A stretch of DNA of 64,000 bases from Devosia epidermidihirudinis (GCF_000971295.1 NZ_LANJ01000012.1:1-64000), one strand, 5' to 3'; positions 46,730 through 55,608 are shown, counted from the first letter of the stretch. A program made the numbers and translations. Notes: generated by a model not told the origin, from the sequence alone.

Positions 46730-47929
46730 TTATTCACCGGCCGGATTGGGCACGACCAACCGCCGCCTGATTCCCAGCATGAGCGGCAGCGCGAGCAGAT
46801 AAATGCCCGCTCCGACGATCCAGATGATTCCCGGCCAGATGCCGCGCACCTCGAAATAGACGAGGCTAAAGAACAGCGGCCCAAAAACAGATGCGAGACT
46901 GACCAGACTCGCCAACACGCCCTGCAACTGCCCCTGCTTTTCAGAATCGACCTGCGTTGTGGTCAGCGATTGCAGCGCCGGCATGCCGATACCGCCCAAG
47001 GCGAACAGTGGCGCGAGGGCAAACATGACCCAACCCTGTGTTGCCACGCCCAGAATCACCAGGGCCGTCAGCTCGCAGGCCATCCCCACCACCAGAGCCC
47101 AGCGCTCACCGAGGCGCGCGACGGCGGGTCCTGTGAGAAAAGCCTGCGCACCCGCGTGGAAAACGCCGAAGGCGCCAAGGGAGAGGCCGATCATCAGACC
47201 ATTCCACTGGAATCGATCCTCGCTGAACAGCGCCCAGATCGTGCCGTACATGGTGCCGACGAAATTCATGATGACGAAAATGGCCATCAGCGGAATCAGC
47301 GCCTTGAAGGTCAGCGCCCATTTCAACGGTTTGAACGGGTTGAGCGTCTCGAAGTCGAATTTCGCACCGGCTTTGCCATGGCGCGACTCGGGCAATACGA
47401 AGAGCGCGAGTGCCAAATTGATTCCATTGAGCGCAGCCGCGGCGATAAACGGCGCCCGCACCCAGATATCGCCGAGCACACCACCGAGCACCGGTCCGAT
47501 GATAAAGCCAACGCCGAACATGGCATGGAACAGGCCGAAGCGGCGTGCGCGCTCCTCTTCGGTGGAAATATCGGTGATGTACGCGGTCGCCACGGCCATG
47601 TTCGCGCTGGTAATGCCGGAAATGGCCCGGCCCAGCACCAGCATCCAGAGCTCAGGCGCAAAAGCCATCACCAGATAGTCGATAGCCGCACCGGCCAGTG
47701 ACACTAGCAGCACCGGTCGACGACCGTAGCGATCGCTCAAAACACCCAGAATCGGTGAAAACAGAAACTGGCACGCCGAATAGAGCGCCAACATGATTCC
47801 CAGCGTCGTCGCGACCTGGGTCATGTGCCCCACATCGCGCAACAGCGCCGGCAGAATCGGGAAGATCAGGCCGATGCCGATCGCGTCGAGAGTCACGGCG
47901 GCCAGAATGACCATAAGCGGCTTGTTCAC
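46730..47929 (-). CDS. MFS exporter, Tet (TCR) type
   Basis: 399 residues, 12 predicted helices, inner membrane. TetA-like hallmarks: DAIGIGLIFPILPALL in helix 1, motif A GVLSDRYGRRPVLLVSL between helices 2 and 3, and AYITDISTEEERARRFG after helix 4. It belongs to the drug:H+ antiporter family that includes tetracycline exporters, but no tetR lies nearby, so the substrate is unknown and resistance should not be assumed. The ATG at 47929 has no close same-strand neighbour upstream. Confidence 0.88.
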   Translation of the reverse strand: MNKPLMVILAAVTLDAIGIGLIFPILPALLRDVGHMTQVATTLGIMLALYSACQFLFSPILGVLSDRYGRRPVLLVSLAGAAIDYLVMAFAPELWMLVLGRAISGITSANMAVATAYITDISTEEERARRFGLFHAMFGVGFIIGPVLGGVLGDIWVRAPFIAAAALNGINLALALFVLPESRHGKAGAKFDFETLNPFKPLKWALTFKALIPLMAIFVIMNFVGTMYGTIWALFSEDRFQWNGLMIGLSLGAFGVFHAGAQAFLTGPAVARLGERWALVVGMACELTALVILGVATQGWVMFALAPLFALGGIGMPALQSLTTTQVDSEKQGQLQGVLASLVSLASVFGPLFFSLVYFEVRGIWPGIIWIVGAGIYLLALPLMLGIRRRLVVPNPAGE

Positions 47930-48042
47930 GACACGGCTCCACTGGTTCGCGCCTGATCGCCCGCGGGGAAAGGCGCGCTGATGTTACTGCTTTTTATGAC
48001 GAGTGGTGCTGACAGATTTCGACAGGATGTTGGGGGAGACGA

Positions 48043-48145
48043 GTACCCCCACCTAGCCTCCCCTGAACAGGGGGAGGAATGCGCGCGGTGGGATCTGGCG
48101 GGATGGTGCCAGTGAGTGGAGTGGTTGCCCCCTATCAGAGGAGAA
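48043..48145. repeat. degraded family E pair (E3)
   Basis: The left unit CTAGCCTCCCCTGAACAGGGGGAGGAA is nearly intact (one C missing). The right unit is reduced to CCCCCTATCAGAGGAG. Confidence 0.6.
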
Positions 48146-48170
48146 ACAGGCATCGCATTTCACCCACGAC

Positions 48171-48246
48171 GTCATTCCCGCGAAAGCGGGAATCCACCGT
48201 TGGGGTTGGATTGAAGAAGGGAGATTCCCGCTTGCGCGGGAATGAC
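48171..48246. repeat. paired palindrome, family F2
   Basis: GTCATTCCCGCGAAAGCGGG on the left and its near-complement CCCGCTTGCGCGGGAATGAC on the right, about 30 nt apart. This palindrome type is common in many Proteobacteria. Confidence 0.8.
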
Positions 48247-48296
48247 GCAGTGATGGTGGTCGGCCGCGTCGGAGTGGGAGTGCCGGTGAAGCAAGA

Positions 48297-48336
48297 GTAC
48301 CCCCCACCTAGCCTCCCCCTGAAAAGGGGGAGGAAC
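48297..48336. repeat. single family E unit (E4)
   Basis: One left-type unit: CTAGCCTCCCCCTGAAAAGG and GGGAGGAAC. No partner follows. Confidence 0.75.
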
Positions 48337-48375
48337 GGCACCGTGGGTTTGGCGCGCGTCGTTCTCAAGCTCGGT

Positions 48376-48480
48376 GTCATCCTGGCCTTGAGCCGGGATC
48401 CATTATGTGATGGTCGTTTGAGCCACCTGCCATGGTGACGCGAGCTCGAGATGGACCCAGGCTCAAGGCCGGGGTGGCAT
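48376..48480. repeat. paired repeat, family F6
   Basis: GTCATCCTGGCCTTGAGCC on the left and GGCTCAAGGCCGGGGTGG on the right, inverted, about 50 nt apart. Imperfect complementarity. Confidence 0.6.
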
Positions 48481-48518
48481 GGTGGGTGTGGCTGCTTGCG
48501 CGGAAATCGCGAGCAAGA

Positions 48519-48637
48519 ATACCCCCTCCTAACCTCCCCCTGAAAAGGGGGAGGAACAGATTTGAGGGCTTGGCGGAATGGCGCCCGCGAGTGGAGCGAG
48601 TTCCTCCCCCTCTCAGGGGGAGGTTAGGTGGGGGTAC
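48519..48637. repeat. paired palindrome element E5 (family E)
   Basis: Intact pair: CTAACCTCCCCCTG...AGGGGGAGGAACAG and TTCCTCCCCCTCTC...GGGGGAGGTTAGGTGGGGGTA, about 50 nt apart. Confidence 0.88.
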
Positions 48638-48663
48638 TGCGATCTCGCAGCGCCCCCCAGAAT

Positions 48664-48690
48664 CAAAAACGGCGGCCGCTGGGGCCGCCG
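48664..48690 (-). terminator. terminator of the 48712-49071 gene
   Basis: Minus strand: CGGCGGCC, loop, GGCCGCCG, then TTTTTG, directly after the stop codon. Confidence 0.85.
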
Positions 48691-48711
48691 TTTCATCAGA
48701 TCAAATGCGAA

Positions 48712-49071
48712 TTACGAGTTGATCAGCGCGGAGCAATCTTCGTCGCTGTAGCGCAGGTCGGCTTCGGCATTGGTCATGTCCTCGACTGCGGCCTCGACAT
48801 AGAACTCAACCAGACGGTCATATTCGGCTTCTTCGATATTGTCGGCGATGAGAGCGGCATGCGCCTTGGCGAAAGCGGCATCGGCGGCCTTGTTTGCCTC
48901 GGCAGCGTCTTCTGCACTGACGCCGTCGATCTTGGTGACGACGGTGTAGGCTGCGCCACACCACAGGGCGATATCAACGTCGTCGCTGACTTCTTCTTCC
49001 TGAGCGAAAGAGGGAACAGCAAAGGTCAGCAAGGCAGTGGCAGCAAGCGCTGCAAGCAATTTTACGGTCAT
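48712..49071 (-). CDS. secreted hypothetical protein
   Basis: 119 residues; signal peptide MTVKLLAALAATALLTFAVPSFA (cut before QEEE). The mature part is acidic and alpha-helical with two cysteines (in ALWCGAAY and DEDCSALI) likely to pair. ATG 49071 is preferred over 49095 because the signal peptide starts there. I do not recognise a named family. It is an independent unit with its own terminator, downstream of lon. Confidence 0.75.
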   Translation of the reverse strand: MTVKLLAALAATALLTFAVPSFAQEEEVSDDVDIALWCGAAYTVVTKIDGVSAEDAAEANKAADAAFAKAHAALIADNIEEAEYDRLVEFYVEAAVEDMTNAEADLRYSDEDCSALINS

Positions 49072-49177
49072 GACGCTATCTCGAAGGCCGTGCACCCAAC
49101 AGAATGTTGGTCATCGGGCCAGATTACATAGCGTGACGGAGCCGCGCCGTCTTTTGATTTTTAGAGTGCAATAGATG

Positions 49178-49204
49178 CAAAAACGGCGGCCCGTTGGGCC
49201 GCCG
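49178..49204 (-). terminator. terminator of lon
   Basis: Minus strand: CGGCGGCCC, AAC loop, GGGCCGCCG, then TTTTTGC, 24 nt after the lon stop codon. Its stem is almost the same sequence as the terminator at 48664. Confidence 0.92.
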
Positions 49205-49227
49205 TTCATATTGGATGTACTTCCGAC

Positions 49228-51663
49228 TTAGTGCGGCAGACCGGCTGCAGCGTCGTCGGCGGCCGTATCGGGCGTTGCCGTGGTGGCTGGAGGCGTATCG
49301 TCGAAGTGCCACTCGATTGGCTCAGGCTTGCGCACCAGAGCGCGCTCAATGACCTGATCCATCCGGCTGACAGGAACGATCTCCATGCCTTCCTTGACGA
49401 TATCGGGGATCTCGGCGAGATCGCGCACGTTCTCTTCCGGAATCAGCACCGTCTTGATTCCGCCACGGAGAGCCGCAAGCAGCTTCTCCTTGAGACCGCC
49501 GATGGGCAGAACCCTGCCCCGCAGCGTGATTTCGCCCGTCATGGCGACATCGTTGCGCACCGGAATACCGGTCATCACCGAAACGATTGCCGTTGCCAGA
49601 CCGATACCAGCCGATGGACCGTCCTTAGGCGTGGCGCCTTCAGGCAGGTGCACGTGGATATCGCGCGTGTCGAACATCGGTGGCTTGATGCCGAAATCGA
49701 TCGACCGCGACCGCACATAAGCGGTGGCCGCCGTCAGCGATTCCTTCATCACTTCCTTGATGTTGCCGGTCACGGTCATGCGACCCTTGCCCGGTGTCAT
49801 CACGCCTTCAATCGTCAGCAACTCGCCGCCGACCGAGGTCCAGGCCAGACCGGTCACCAGACCAACCTGTGCTTCGGCTTCGATCACGCCATGCTTGTAG
49901 ATATCCGCACCAAGATATTTGGCGAGCTTATCTTCATCGATGACGATCGACTTGACCTTGGTCTTGACGATCTCGGCCACGGCCTTGCGCATCAGCTTGC
50001 TGATTTCGCGCTTGAGGTTACGCACGCCCGCTTCACGGGTATAGCGCTGGATCAAGGCGGTCAGCATCTCGTCGCTCAGCTCGAACTCGCCATGGGCAAG
50101 CCCGTTTTCCTTGAGCGTCTCCGGGATCAGGTGCTGCTTGGCGATCGCGTGCTTCTCCTGCTCGGTGTAGCCGGACAGGCGAATGATCTCCATGCGGTCC
50201 ATCAGTGGGCCGGGGATGTTCAGGGTGTTCGAGGTCGTCACGAACATCACGTCCGAAAGGTCGTAGTCGACCTCAAGGTAGTGATCGGCAAACGTGTGGT
50301 TCTGTTCCGGATCGAGCACTTCAAGCAGTGCCGAAGACGGATCGCCACGGAAGTCCTGGCCCATCTTGTCGATTTCGTCGAGCAGGAACAGTGGGTTGGA
50401 CTTACCCACCTTCTTGAGCGACTGGATCACCTTACCGGGCATGGAGCCGATATAGGTGCGGCGGTGGCCACGGATTTCGGCTTCATCGCGCACGCCGCCA
50501 AGCGCCATGCGGATGAACTCACGACCGGTCGCCTTGGCAATCGACTTGCCAAGCGAGGTCTTGCCGACGCCTGGAGGACCGACGAGGCAGAGGATCGGGC
50601 CCTTGAGGGAACCGGTACGGCCCTGCACGGCCAGATACTCCAGAATGCGTTCCTTGACCTTCTCGAGGCCATAGTGATCCTCGTCCAGAACCTTTTCGGC
50701 CAGGACCAGGTCGCGCTTGACCTTGCTCTTCTTGCCCCATGGCAGGCCGAGCAGCACATCGAGATAGTTGCGCACGACGGTGGCTTCAGCCGACATCGGG
50801 CTCATGGTCTTGAGCTTCTTGACCTCGGCTTCCGCCTTGGCCTTGGCTTCCTTCGACAGGCGCGTCTTGGCGATGCGCTCTTCGATCTCGGTGATCTCGT
50901 TCGCGCCTTCCTCGCCGTCGCCCAGTTCCTTCTGGATCGCCTTCATCTGCTCGTTGAGATAGTACTCGCGCTGGGTCTTCTCCATCTGCCGCTTGACTCG
51001 GCTCCGGATGCGCTTTTCCACCTGCAGAACGCCGATTTCGCCTTCCATCAGGCCCAGAATCTTCTGGAAGCGCTCGCCAACCGAAACGGTCGAGAGCAGG
51101 TCTTCCTTCTCGTGGATCTTGATGACGAGGTGGCTGGCAATGGTGTCGGCCAGCTTGGAGTGGTTCTCAATCTGACCAACCGCGGCAACAACTTCTGCCG
51201 AGATCTTCTTGTTGAGCTTCACATAGCTGTCGAACTCGGTCTGGGCCGAGCGAGCAAGAGCCTCCACTTCGGTGGCGTCTTCCTCTGGCTCAGGCAAAAT
51301 GGATGCCTCGGCCTCGAAATAGTCCACGGTCTGCAGATAGCGATCGATGGTGGCGCGGCTCAGCCCTTCCACCAGCACCTTGACGGTGCCGTCTGGAAGC
51401 TTGAGCAGCTGCAATACAGTGGCAATGGTGCCGGTCGCATAGATCTGGTCCGGAGCCGGATCATCGTCCTGTGCGTTCTTCTGGGTCACCACGAGGATGT
51501 GCTTGTCGTCGCGCATCACTTCTTCAAGCGCCTTGACGGATTTCTCGCGGCCAACAAACAGCGGCACGATCATGCCGGGGAAGACCACGATATCGCGCAG
51601 CGGAAGAACTGGGTAAACCCGATCCCGGCTGGCATCGCCGCCGGTGGGATTGACGTCCGACAT
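49228..51663 (-). CDS. lon: ATP-dependent protease Lon
   Basis: Homohexameric AAA+ serine protease that degrades misfolded and regulatory proteins. 811 residues: N-terminal LAN domain (VYPVLPLRDIVVFPGMIVPL), coiled-coil middle, Walker A GPPGVGKT, Walker B LFLLDEIDK, and protease domain with catalytic Ser in PKDGPSAG and Lys in GLKEKLLAA. The acidic Ala/Thr-rich C-terminus is usual for the order. lon, clpX and clpP share the strand but are separated by inserted genes. Confidence 0.98.
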   Translation of the reverse strand: MSDVNPTGGDASRDRVYPVLPLRDIVVFPGMIVPLFVGREKSVKALEEVMRDDKHILVVTQKNAQDDDPAPDQIYATGTIATVLQLLKLPDGTVKVLVEGLSRATIDRYLQTVDYFEAEASILPEPEEDATEVEALARSAQTEFDSYVKLNKKISAEVVAAVGQIENHSKLADTIASHLVIKIHEKEDLLSTVSVGERFQKILGLMEGEIGVLQVEKRIRSRVKRQMEKTQREYYLNEQMKAIQKELGDGEEGANEITEIEERIAKTRLSKEAKAKAEAEVKKLKTMSPMSAEATVVRNYLDVLLGLPWGKKSKVKRDLVLAEKVLDEDHYGLEKVKERILEYLAVQGRTGSLKGPILCLVGPPGVGKTSLGKSIAKATGREFIRMALGGVRDEAEIRGHRRTYIGSMPGKVIQSLKKVGKSNPLFLLDEIDKMGQDFRGDPSSALLEVLDPEQNHTFADHYLEVDYDLSDVMFVTTSNTLNIPGPLMDRMEIIRLSGYTEQEKHAIAKQHLIPETLKENGLAHGEFELSDEMLTALIQRYTREAGVRNLKREISKLMRKAVAEIVKTKVKSIVIDEDKLAKYLGADIYKHGVIEAEAQVGLVTGLAWTSVGGELLTIEGVMTPGKGRMTVTGNIKEVMKESLTAATAYVRSRSIDFGIKPPMFDTRDIHVHLPEGATPKDGPSAGIGLATAIVSVMTGIPVRNDVAMTGEITLRGRVLPIGGLKEKLLAALRGGIKTVLIPEENVRDLAEIPDIVKEGMEIVPVSRMDQVIERALVRKPEPIEWHFDDTPPATTATPDTAADDAAAGLPH

Positions 51664-51945
51664 CTTTAATCCTTTCCGGGGCGCGCAGGAGAAAGGATGT
51701 GGGTAGCGCGCCCGTTATAGACAGCCCCGACCTTAGAAGGCTGAGCTGATTCCAGTTAATAAATAGGTTTGTCCTAGGCCCCCGCAAGTCAACCTTTGCC
51801 GTTTTATAACGGTTAACTCGCTTTGCGGGCCTGCCCTACCCTCAATGCATGGTGGACTTGATCGCCCGCCTGCTTTCGTAGCGTTATGTGCGTCCGGCAT
51901 GCTGATGTTTCAAGCACCAGACTGCCATTCCATGAAAGGGCCGCC

Positions 51946-52941
51946 ATGAGCACCAATTCTCCGCACAAGCGTCGCATCGATCTGCTGGGTGTCGCCACAG
52001 CATCAGGCGCCTCCGTGCGCGGCTGCGGCATGGGGCCCGAAGCGCTCCGCGTGGCGGGCCTGGCCGAGGCCCTGATCGATCTGGGGCACGAGGTGGCGGA
52101 CCACGGCGATCTGCGCCGGCCAGCCCCGGCTATTGATGCGGGCCCCGCTAGCCTGCGCCTGCCCGATGCGCGGCGGGCCGACGTGCTGGACCTCGCCGAA
52201 CGCGCCAGTGATCAGGGGCTGGCGATCCTTGAGGCGGGCAATTTCCCGGTGTTTCTGGGCGGCGATCATTCGATTGCCATGGGCACGGTTTCGGCGGTGG
52301 CGCGACATTGCGTAACCAAAGGCAAACCGGTTTTCGTACTCTGGATCGACGCCCATGCCGACTACAACACGCCGGAAACCTCGCCTTCGGGGAACCTCCA
52401 CGGCATGCCGCTGGCGCTGCTGTGTGGCGAGCCAGAGTTCGACGACAGCTATCGCGGCGACTGGCTGGGGCGGATCGATCCGCGCAATGTGACGGTGATC
52501 GGTGCGCGCTCGGTGGACCGCGAGGAACGGCGGCTTTTGGCATCGCGCGGCGTCGAGGTGCTCGACATGCGCAAAATCGACGAGCTGGGCGTTGTGGCGC
52601 TGATGCGCACGGTGATTGAGCGCGTCCGCAAGGCGGGCGGGCATCTGCATGTGAGCCTCGACGTCGACGCCATGGACCCATCCATCGCGCCGGGTGGCGG
52701 CACGCTGGTTCCAGGCGGGCTGAGCTATCGCGAGGCCCACTTGATCATGGAAATGCTGCACGATAGCGGCGTTGCGGGTTCTCTGGATGTGGTGGAGCTC
52801 AATCCGTTCCTCGACCACGGCGGGCAAAGCGCCACGCTGCTGGTTGATCTGGTGGCGAGCCTCTTTGGGCGTCAGATCATGGGCGAAGAGCCGGGTCCAA
52901 TGGCGTTTGTGACGGAGGACGAGGCGGGGGCGGCTGAGTAG
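51946..52941 (+). CDS. rocF: arginase
   Basis: Manganese enzyme that splits arginine to ornithine and urea. 331 residues: GVATASGASVRGCGMGPEALR start, GGDHSIAMGT, WIDAHADYNTP and SLDVDAMDPSIAPGGGT, which together give the binuclear Mn ligands; VVELNPFLDHGG supports arginase rather than agmatinase. ATG 51946 has AAAGGG 5 nt upstream; an in-frame start at 51886 is rejected. It is divergent from lon and is one of the genes separating clpX from lon. Confidence 0.93.
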   Translation: MSTNSPHKRRIDLLGVATASGASVRGCGMGPEALRVAGLAEALIDLGHEVADHGDLRRPAPAIDAGPASLRLPDARRADVLDLAERASDQGLAILEAGNFPVFLGGDHSIAMGTVSAVARHCVTKGKPVFVLWIDAHADYNTPETSPSGNLHGMPLALLCGEPEFDDSYRGDWLGRIDPRNVTVIGARSVDREERRLLASRGVEVLDMRKIDELGVVALMRTVIERVRKAGGHLHVSLDVDAMDPSIAPGGGTLVPGGLSYREAHLIMEMLHDSGVAGSLDVVELNPFLDHGGQSATLLVDLVASLFGRQIMGEEPGPMAFVTEDEAGAAE

Positions 52942-52957
52942 GCTTTGGGATTGAAGA

Positions 52958-53075
52958 GTCCCCCCACCTAGCCTCCCCCTGAAAAGGGGGAGGAACTCGC
53001 GCGGCGGGTGGGTGCGACGATGCCCCAAGCTCGATCTGTTCCTCCCCCTGTCAGGGGGAGGTTAGGTGGGGGTAC
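52958..53075. repeat. paired palindrome element E6 (family E)
   Basis: Intact pair: CTAGCCTCCCCCTG...GGGGGAGGAAC and ATCTGTTCCTCCCCC...GGGGGAGGTTAGGTGGGGGTA. It starts 17 nt after the arginase stop. Confidence 0.88.
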
Positions 53076-53106
53076 TGAGGCCTAACAACGACCACCCACC
53101 ACCCAG

Positions 53107-53187
53107 TCGTCACCCTCGGGCTTGACCCGAGGACTCTGCACTTCCTGCATGTCTGAAGAACCCTCGGGTCGAGCCCGAGGGTGACGA
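53107..53187. repeat. paired palindrome, family F3 (copy a)
   Basis: TCGTCACCCTCGGGCTTGAC and, inverted about 40 nt later, GTCGAGCCCGAGGGTGACGA. A second copy is at 60277-60359. It abuts the stop codon of the HTH-citrate synthase gene. Confidence 0.8.
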
Positions 53188-53192
53188 TCCAG

Positions 53193-54326
53193 CTAGGTTG
53201 CGTCGCCCGCCCCCAGTCCCACATACTCCGCCCGTGGGCGCATCAGCTGGCCAGTGGCGACTTGCTCCATGGCGTGAGCCAGCCACCCAACAGTCCGGGC
53301 CATGGCGAAAAGCACCAGGGGCGCTTCTTTGGGCAGACCGAAGCTGGCGGCCATGGCGACGAGCGCGAAGTCAATATTCGGCTTCTCGCCGGTGATGCGC
53401 TCGGTGACCTCCTGTAACGCGGCGAAAGGCTCGGCCGGCTCGAAGATAGAGAGCAGTGCAGCGGCGCGTGCATCGCCATCTGGATAGAGCGGGTGGCCGA
53501 ACGCTGGTATCGACTGTCCCTGTGCGAGGCGGGCCACCACGGCGGCCTCTGCGCCCAGTGTCTCGGCTTCAAGAGCCAGCGCCTGCGCAGAGGCAGCCGC
53601 ACCGCCATGCAGCGGCCCGGTGAGCGCTGAAAGCCCCGCCAAAGTGCCTGCGGCCAACGATGCGCCCGTGGAGACGGCAACGCGTGTGGCGAAGGTTGAT
53701 GCGTTGAGTTCGTGATCGGCCAACAGCACCAGTGCCCGGCGGATGGCGTCAGCAGCGCGGGGGCGCTCCCATGTAGCGGCGAGCCTTTCATGTAACGAAC
53801 CCGCTACCGATCTGGTAAAGCCGCTGGCGATGGTGGAGAGCACCGACGCGGCTTCAATTTTGAGCACGGCACCTGAGCGACCAAAGGTCGGCACGTCACT
53901 GGCCGCGCGGCGCGCCAAGGCAACGAAGGCGGCTTCAAAGCCGGGCGTTTGTGCGACGTGACTCAGGTCACAGGTGACGGGATCACTCCCCCAGAGGAGT
54001 GCGGCGATCTCCTCCAGCGACATCGTGTCCGCCAAGTTCACCGCGTCGCGACCCCGATAGAGCAACCTGCCCTGCGCAATGGTGGAAATGGATGTCTGCA
54101 TCACAGGCTCGCCAAAGCGCATGGCGTCGACGGCGATGGTTGCCTGCTTGCGCCGACCAGCGGCGCGCTGGGCCAAACGGCGCACATCCTCGCCGCGATA
54201 GAGACTCTTGCGGCTATCGGCGGGATCTGGCCGCGCCGTGATGCGGCCACGGCTGACATTGGCATAAAGCGTCTGCGGCTGGGTGCCCAGCAGTTCCAGC
54301 GCTTCGCTCGCACTCAGCCAATCCAT
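53193..54326 (-). CDS. citrate synthase homologue fused to an N-terminal helix-turn-helix
   Basis: 377 residues. The first ~55 (WLSASEALELLGTQPQTLYA, NVSRG, RKSLYRGEDVRRL) are a MerR/excisionase-like DNA-binding domain. The rest is a citrate synthase fold keeping the active residues: His in GPLHGGA, His in PAFGHPLY, Arg in GDARA, Asp in KPNIDFAL, Arg in MARTVGW and Arg in MRPRAEYVG. It could be an enzyme that also regulates. It is divergent from a second homologue, with a palindrome in the shared 85-bp gap. Confidence 0.88.
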   Translation of the reverse strand: MDWLSASEALELLGTQPQTLYANVSRGRITARPDPADSRKSLYRGEDVRRLAQRAAGRRKQATIAVDAMRFGEPVMQTSISTIAQGRLLYRGRDAVNLADTMSLEEIAALLWGSDPVTCDLSHVAQTPGFEAAFVALARRAASDVPTFGRSGAVLKIEAASVLSTIASGFTRSVAGSLHERLAATWERPRAADAIRRALVLLADHELNASTFATRVAVSTGASLAAGTLAGLSALTGPLHGGAAASAQALALEAETLGAEAAVVARLAQGQSIPAFGHPLYPDGDARAAALLSIFEPAEPFAALQEVTERITGEKPNIDFALVAMAASFGLPKEAPLVLFAMARTVGWLAHAMEQVATGQLMRPRAEYVGLGAGDAT

Positions 54327-54347
54327 TGATCCTCACATTGATCATTT

Positions 54348-54363
54348 ACGTCAAGATTGACGT
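54348..54363. promoter_or_regulatory. palindromic operator candidate between the two citrate synthase genes
   Basis: ACGTCAA-GA-TTGACGT, a perfect 7-bp inverted repeat. The right arm contains TTGACG (54357-54362), which with TACCTT 16 nt later (54379-54384) forms a plausible plus-strand promoter for the next gene. A direct repeat ATTGATCCTCACATTGAT (54326-54343) lies beside it. The N-terminal HTH of the divergent protein is the obvious candidate to bind here. Confidence 0.5.
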
Positions 54364-54411
54364 CAACCTACGACGACCTACCTTAAGGCGCAACAACCAC
54401 AGGAGAGTTCG

Positions 54412-55494
54412 ATGAAAAGTGGTCTTGAAGACGTCGTTGCCGCCGAAACCAGGCTGTCCGATGTTGATGGCGCCCATGGCCGCCTGATCATTCGCGGGCA
54501 CTCGCTGGACGATCTGGTGGGGCACAGCACCTATGAGGACGTCATAGCGCTGCTATTCGATGGCTACTTTGCTAGCGAAGCCGACCTGCCCCGCGCGCTC
54601 GGCAAGGCGCGTAGCGAGGTGTTCGCGCATCTGGCCGTCGTTGACGCAAGCCTCCTCGCGCTGCCGCCGGTGGACGCTATGCGCGCGCTGCTGGCCCGAT
54701 TGCCAGATGGCGAGGATCTACCCTCGGCCTTGAGGCTGATTGCCGGCCCTGCAGTGTTCACCGCTGGGCTGATCCGGCTGCGTCAGGGGCTGGACGTTAT
54801 TGCGCCGGATGCATCGATGAGCCACGCCGCCGATACGCTGCGCATGACGCATGGCACCGTGCCGAGCCCGGAGCAGACTGCGGCGCTGGATCGCTATCTG
54901 ATGACGGTGTCCGATCACGGGCTCAACGCCTCGACCTTCGCCAGCCGTGTGGTTGCATCGACGCAGGCGGGCCTGACATCGTCGGTGTTGGCGGCGCTGA
55001 GCGCGCTCAAGGGCCCGCTGCATGGCGGCGCTCCGGGACCGGTGCTGGATGCACTGGATGGCGTTGGCTCGCCTGACAATGCCAGCGCCTGGCTCGAGGC
55101 CGCGTTGGCGCGTGGGGATCGGCTGATGGGATTTGGGCACCGCGTCTATCGCGTGCGTGATCCCCGTGCTGATGCATTGAAGACGGCTGTGCGTCTGCTG
55201 GCCAATGGCGGGGCCATCGACCCTGCCCGGCTGGCACTGGCCGAGGCGGTGGAAGCCGCGGCGCTGGATTTGCTGAAACGCAAGAAACCCGATCGGGCGC
55301 TGGACACCAATGTGGAGTTCTACACCGCGCTGCTGCTGGAAGCGCTTGGGTTTCCGCGTGAGACGTTCACGTGCGTTTTTGCCATGGGGCGGACGAGCGG
55401 GTGGCTGGCCCATGCGCGGGAACAGGCACTAACGGGGCGGCTGATCCGGCCGATGTCGGTTTATGTGGGGCCGAGCGTGGCGGTGGCGGCCTGA
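54412..55494 (+). CDS. citrate/methylcitrate synthase homologue
   Basis: 360 residues with no extra domain. Citrate synthase features: RGHSLDDLVGHSTYEDVIALL, GPLHGGAPG and GFGHRVYRVRDPRADAL. Two active-site positions differ from the family norm: the catalytic Asp (usual PNVDFY) is Glu here (TNVEFYTA), and the C-terminal RPRxxY is RPMSVYVG, losing the Arg that reaches into the partner subunit. Citrate or 2-methylcitrate synthase activity is therefore uncertain. GGAGAG lies 5 nt before ATG 54412. Confidence 0.85.
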   Translation: MKSGLEDVVAAETRLSDVDGAHGRLIIRGHSLDDLVGHSTYEDVIALLFDGYFASEADLPRALGKARSEVFAHLAVVDASLLALPPVDAMRALLARLPDGEDLPSALRLIAGPAVFTAGLIRLRQGLDVIAPDASMSHAADTLRMTHGTVPSPEQTAALDRYLMTVSDHGLNASTFASRVVASTQAGLTSSVLAALSALKGPLHGGAPGPVLDALDGVGSPDNASAWLEAALARGDRLMGFGHRVYRVRDPRADALKTAVRLLANGGAIDPARLALAEAVEAAALDLLKRKKPDRALDTNVEFYTALLLEALGFPRETFTCVFAMGRTSGWLAHAREQALTGRLIRPMSVYVGPSVAVAA

Positions 55495-55510
55495 TGGCCG
55501 AGGGATTGGA

Positions 55511-55608
55511 GTACCCCCTCCTAACCTCCCCCTGATAGGGGGAGGAATCCGCTCAGCGTTCGTCCAATCTGTTCCTCCCCCTTTTCAGGGGGAGGTTAGG
55601 AGGGGCAC
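55511..55608. repeat. paired palindrome element E7 (family E)
   Basis: Left unit CTAACCTCCCCCTG...AGGGGGAGGAA and right unit ATCTGTTCCTCCCC...GGGGGAGGTTAGGAGGGGCAC, with a short spacer of about 20 nt. The right unit and part of the spacer encode the last codons of the DUF559 gene. Confidence 0.88.

Larger units (their letters stand above)
47930..48711. other. 780-bp repeat-rich intergenic island
   Basis: No gene. It is packed with palindromic elements of three families (E3, E4, E5, F2, F6, listed separately), making it the densest repeat region in the window. Confidence 0.8.

Noticed and set aside
46730-47929. MFS gene as a tetracycline-resistance determinant
   Set aside because: Only family-level similarity to TetA; no tetR and no mobile context, so a resistance claim is not supported.
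48043-48637. Repeat cluster considered as a CRISPR array
   Set aside because: Repeats are inverted pairs of three different families with irregular spacing; no regular spacers and no cas genes.
49231-51669. An 812-codon ORF opposite lon
   Set aside because: Antisense shadow of lon over its full length; no independent start signal or domain.
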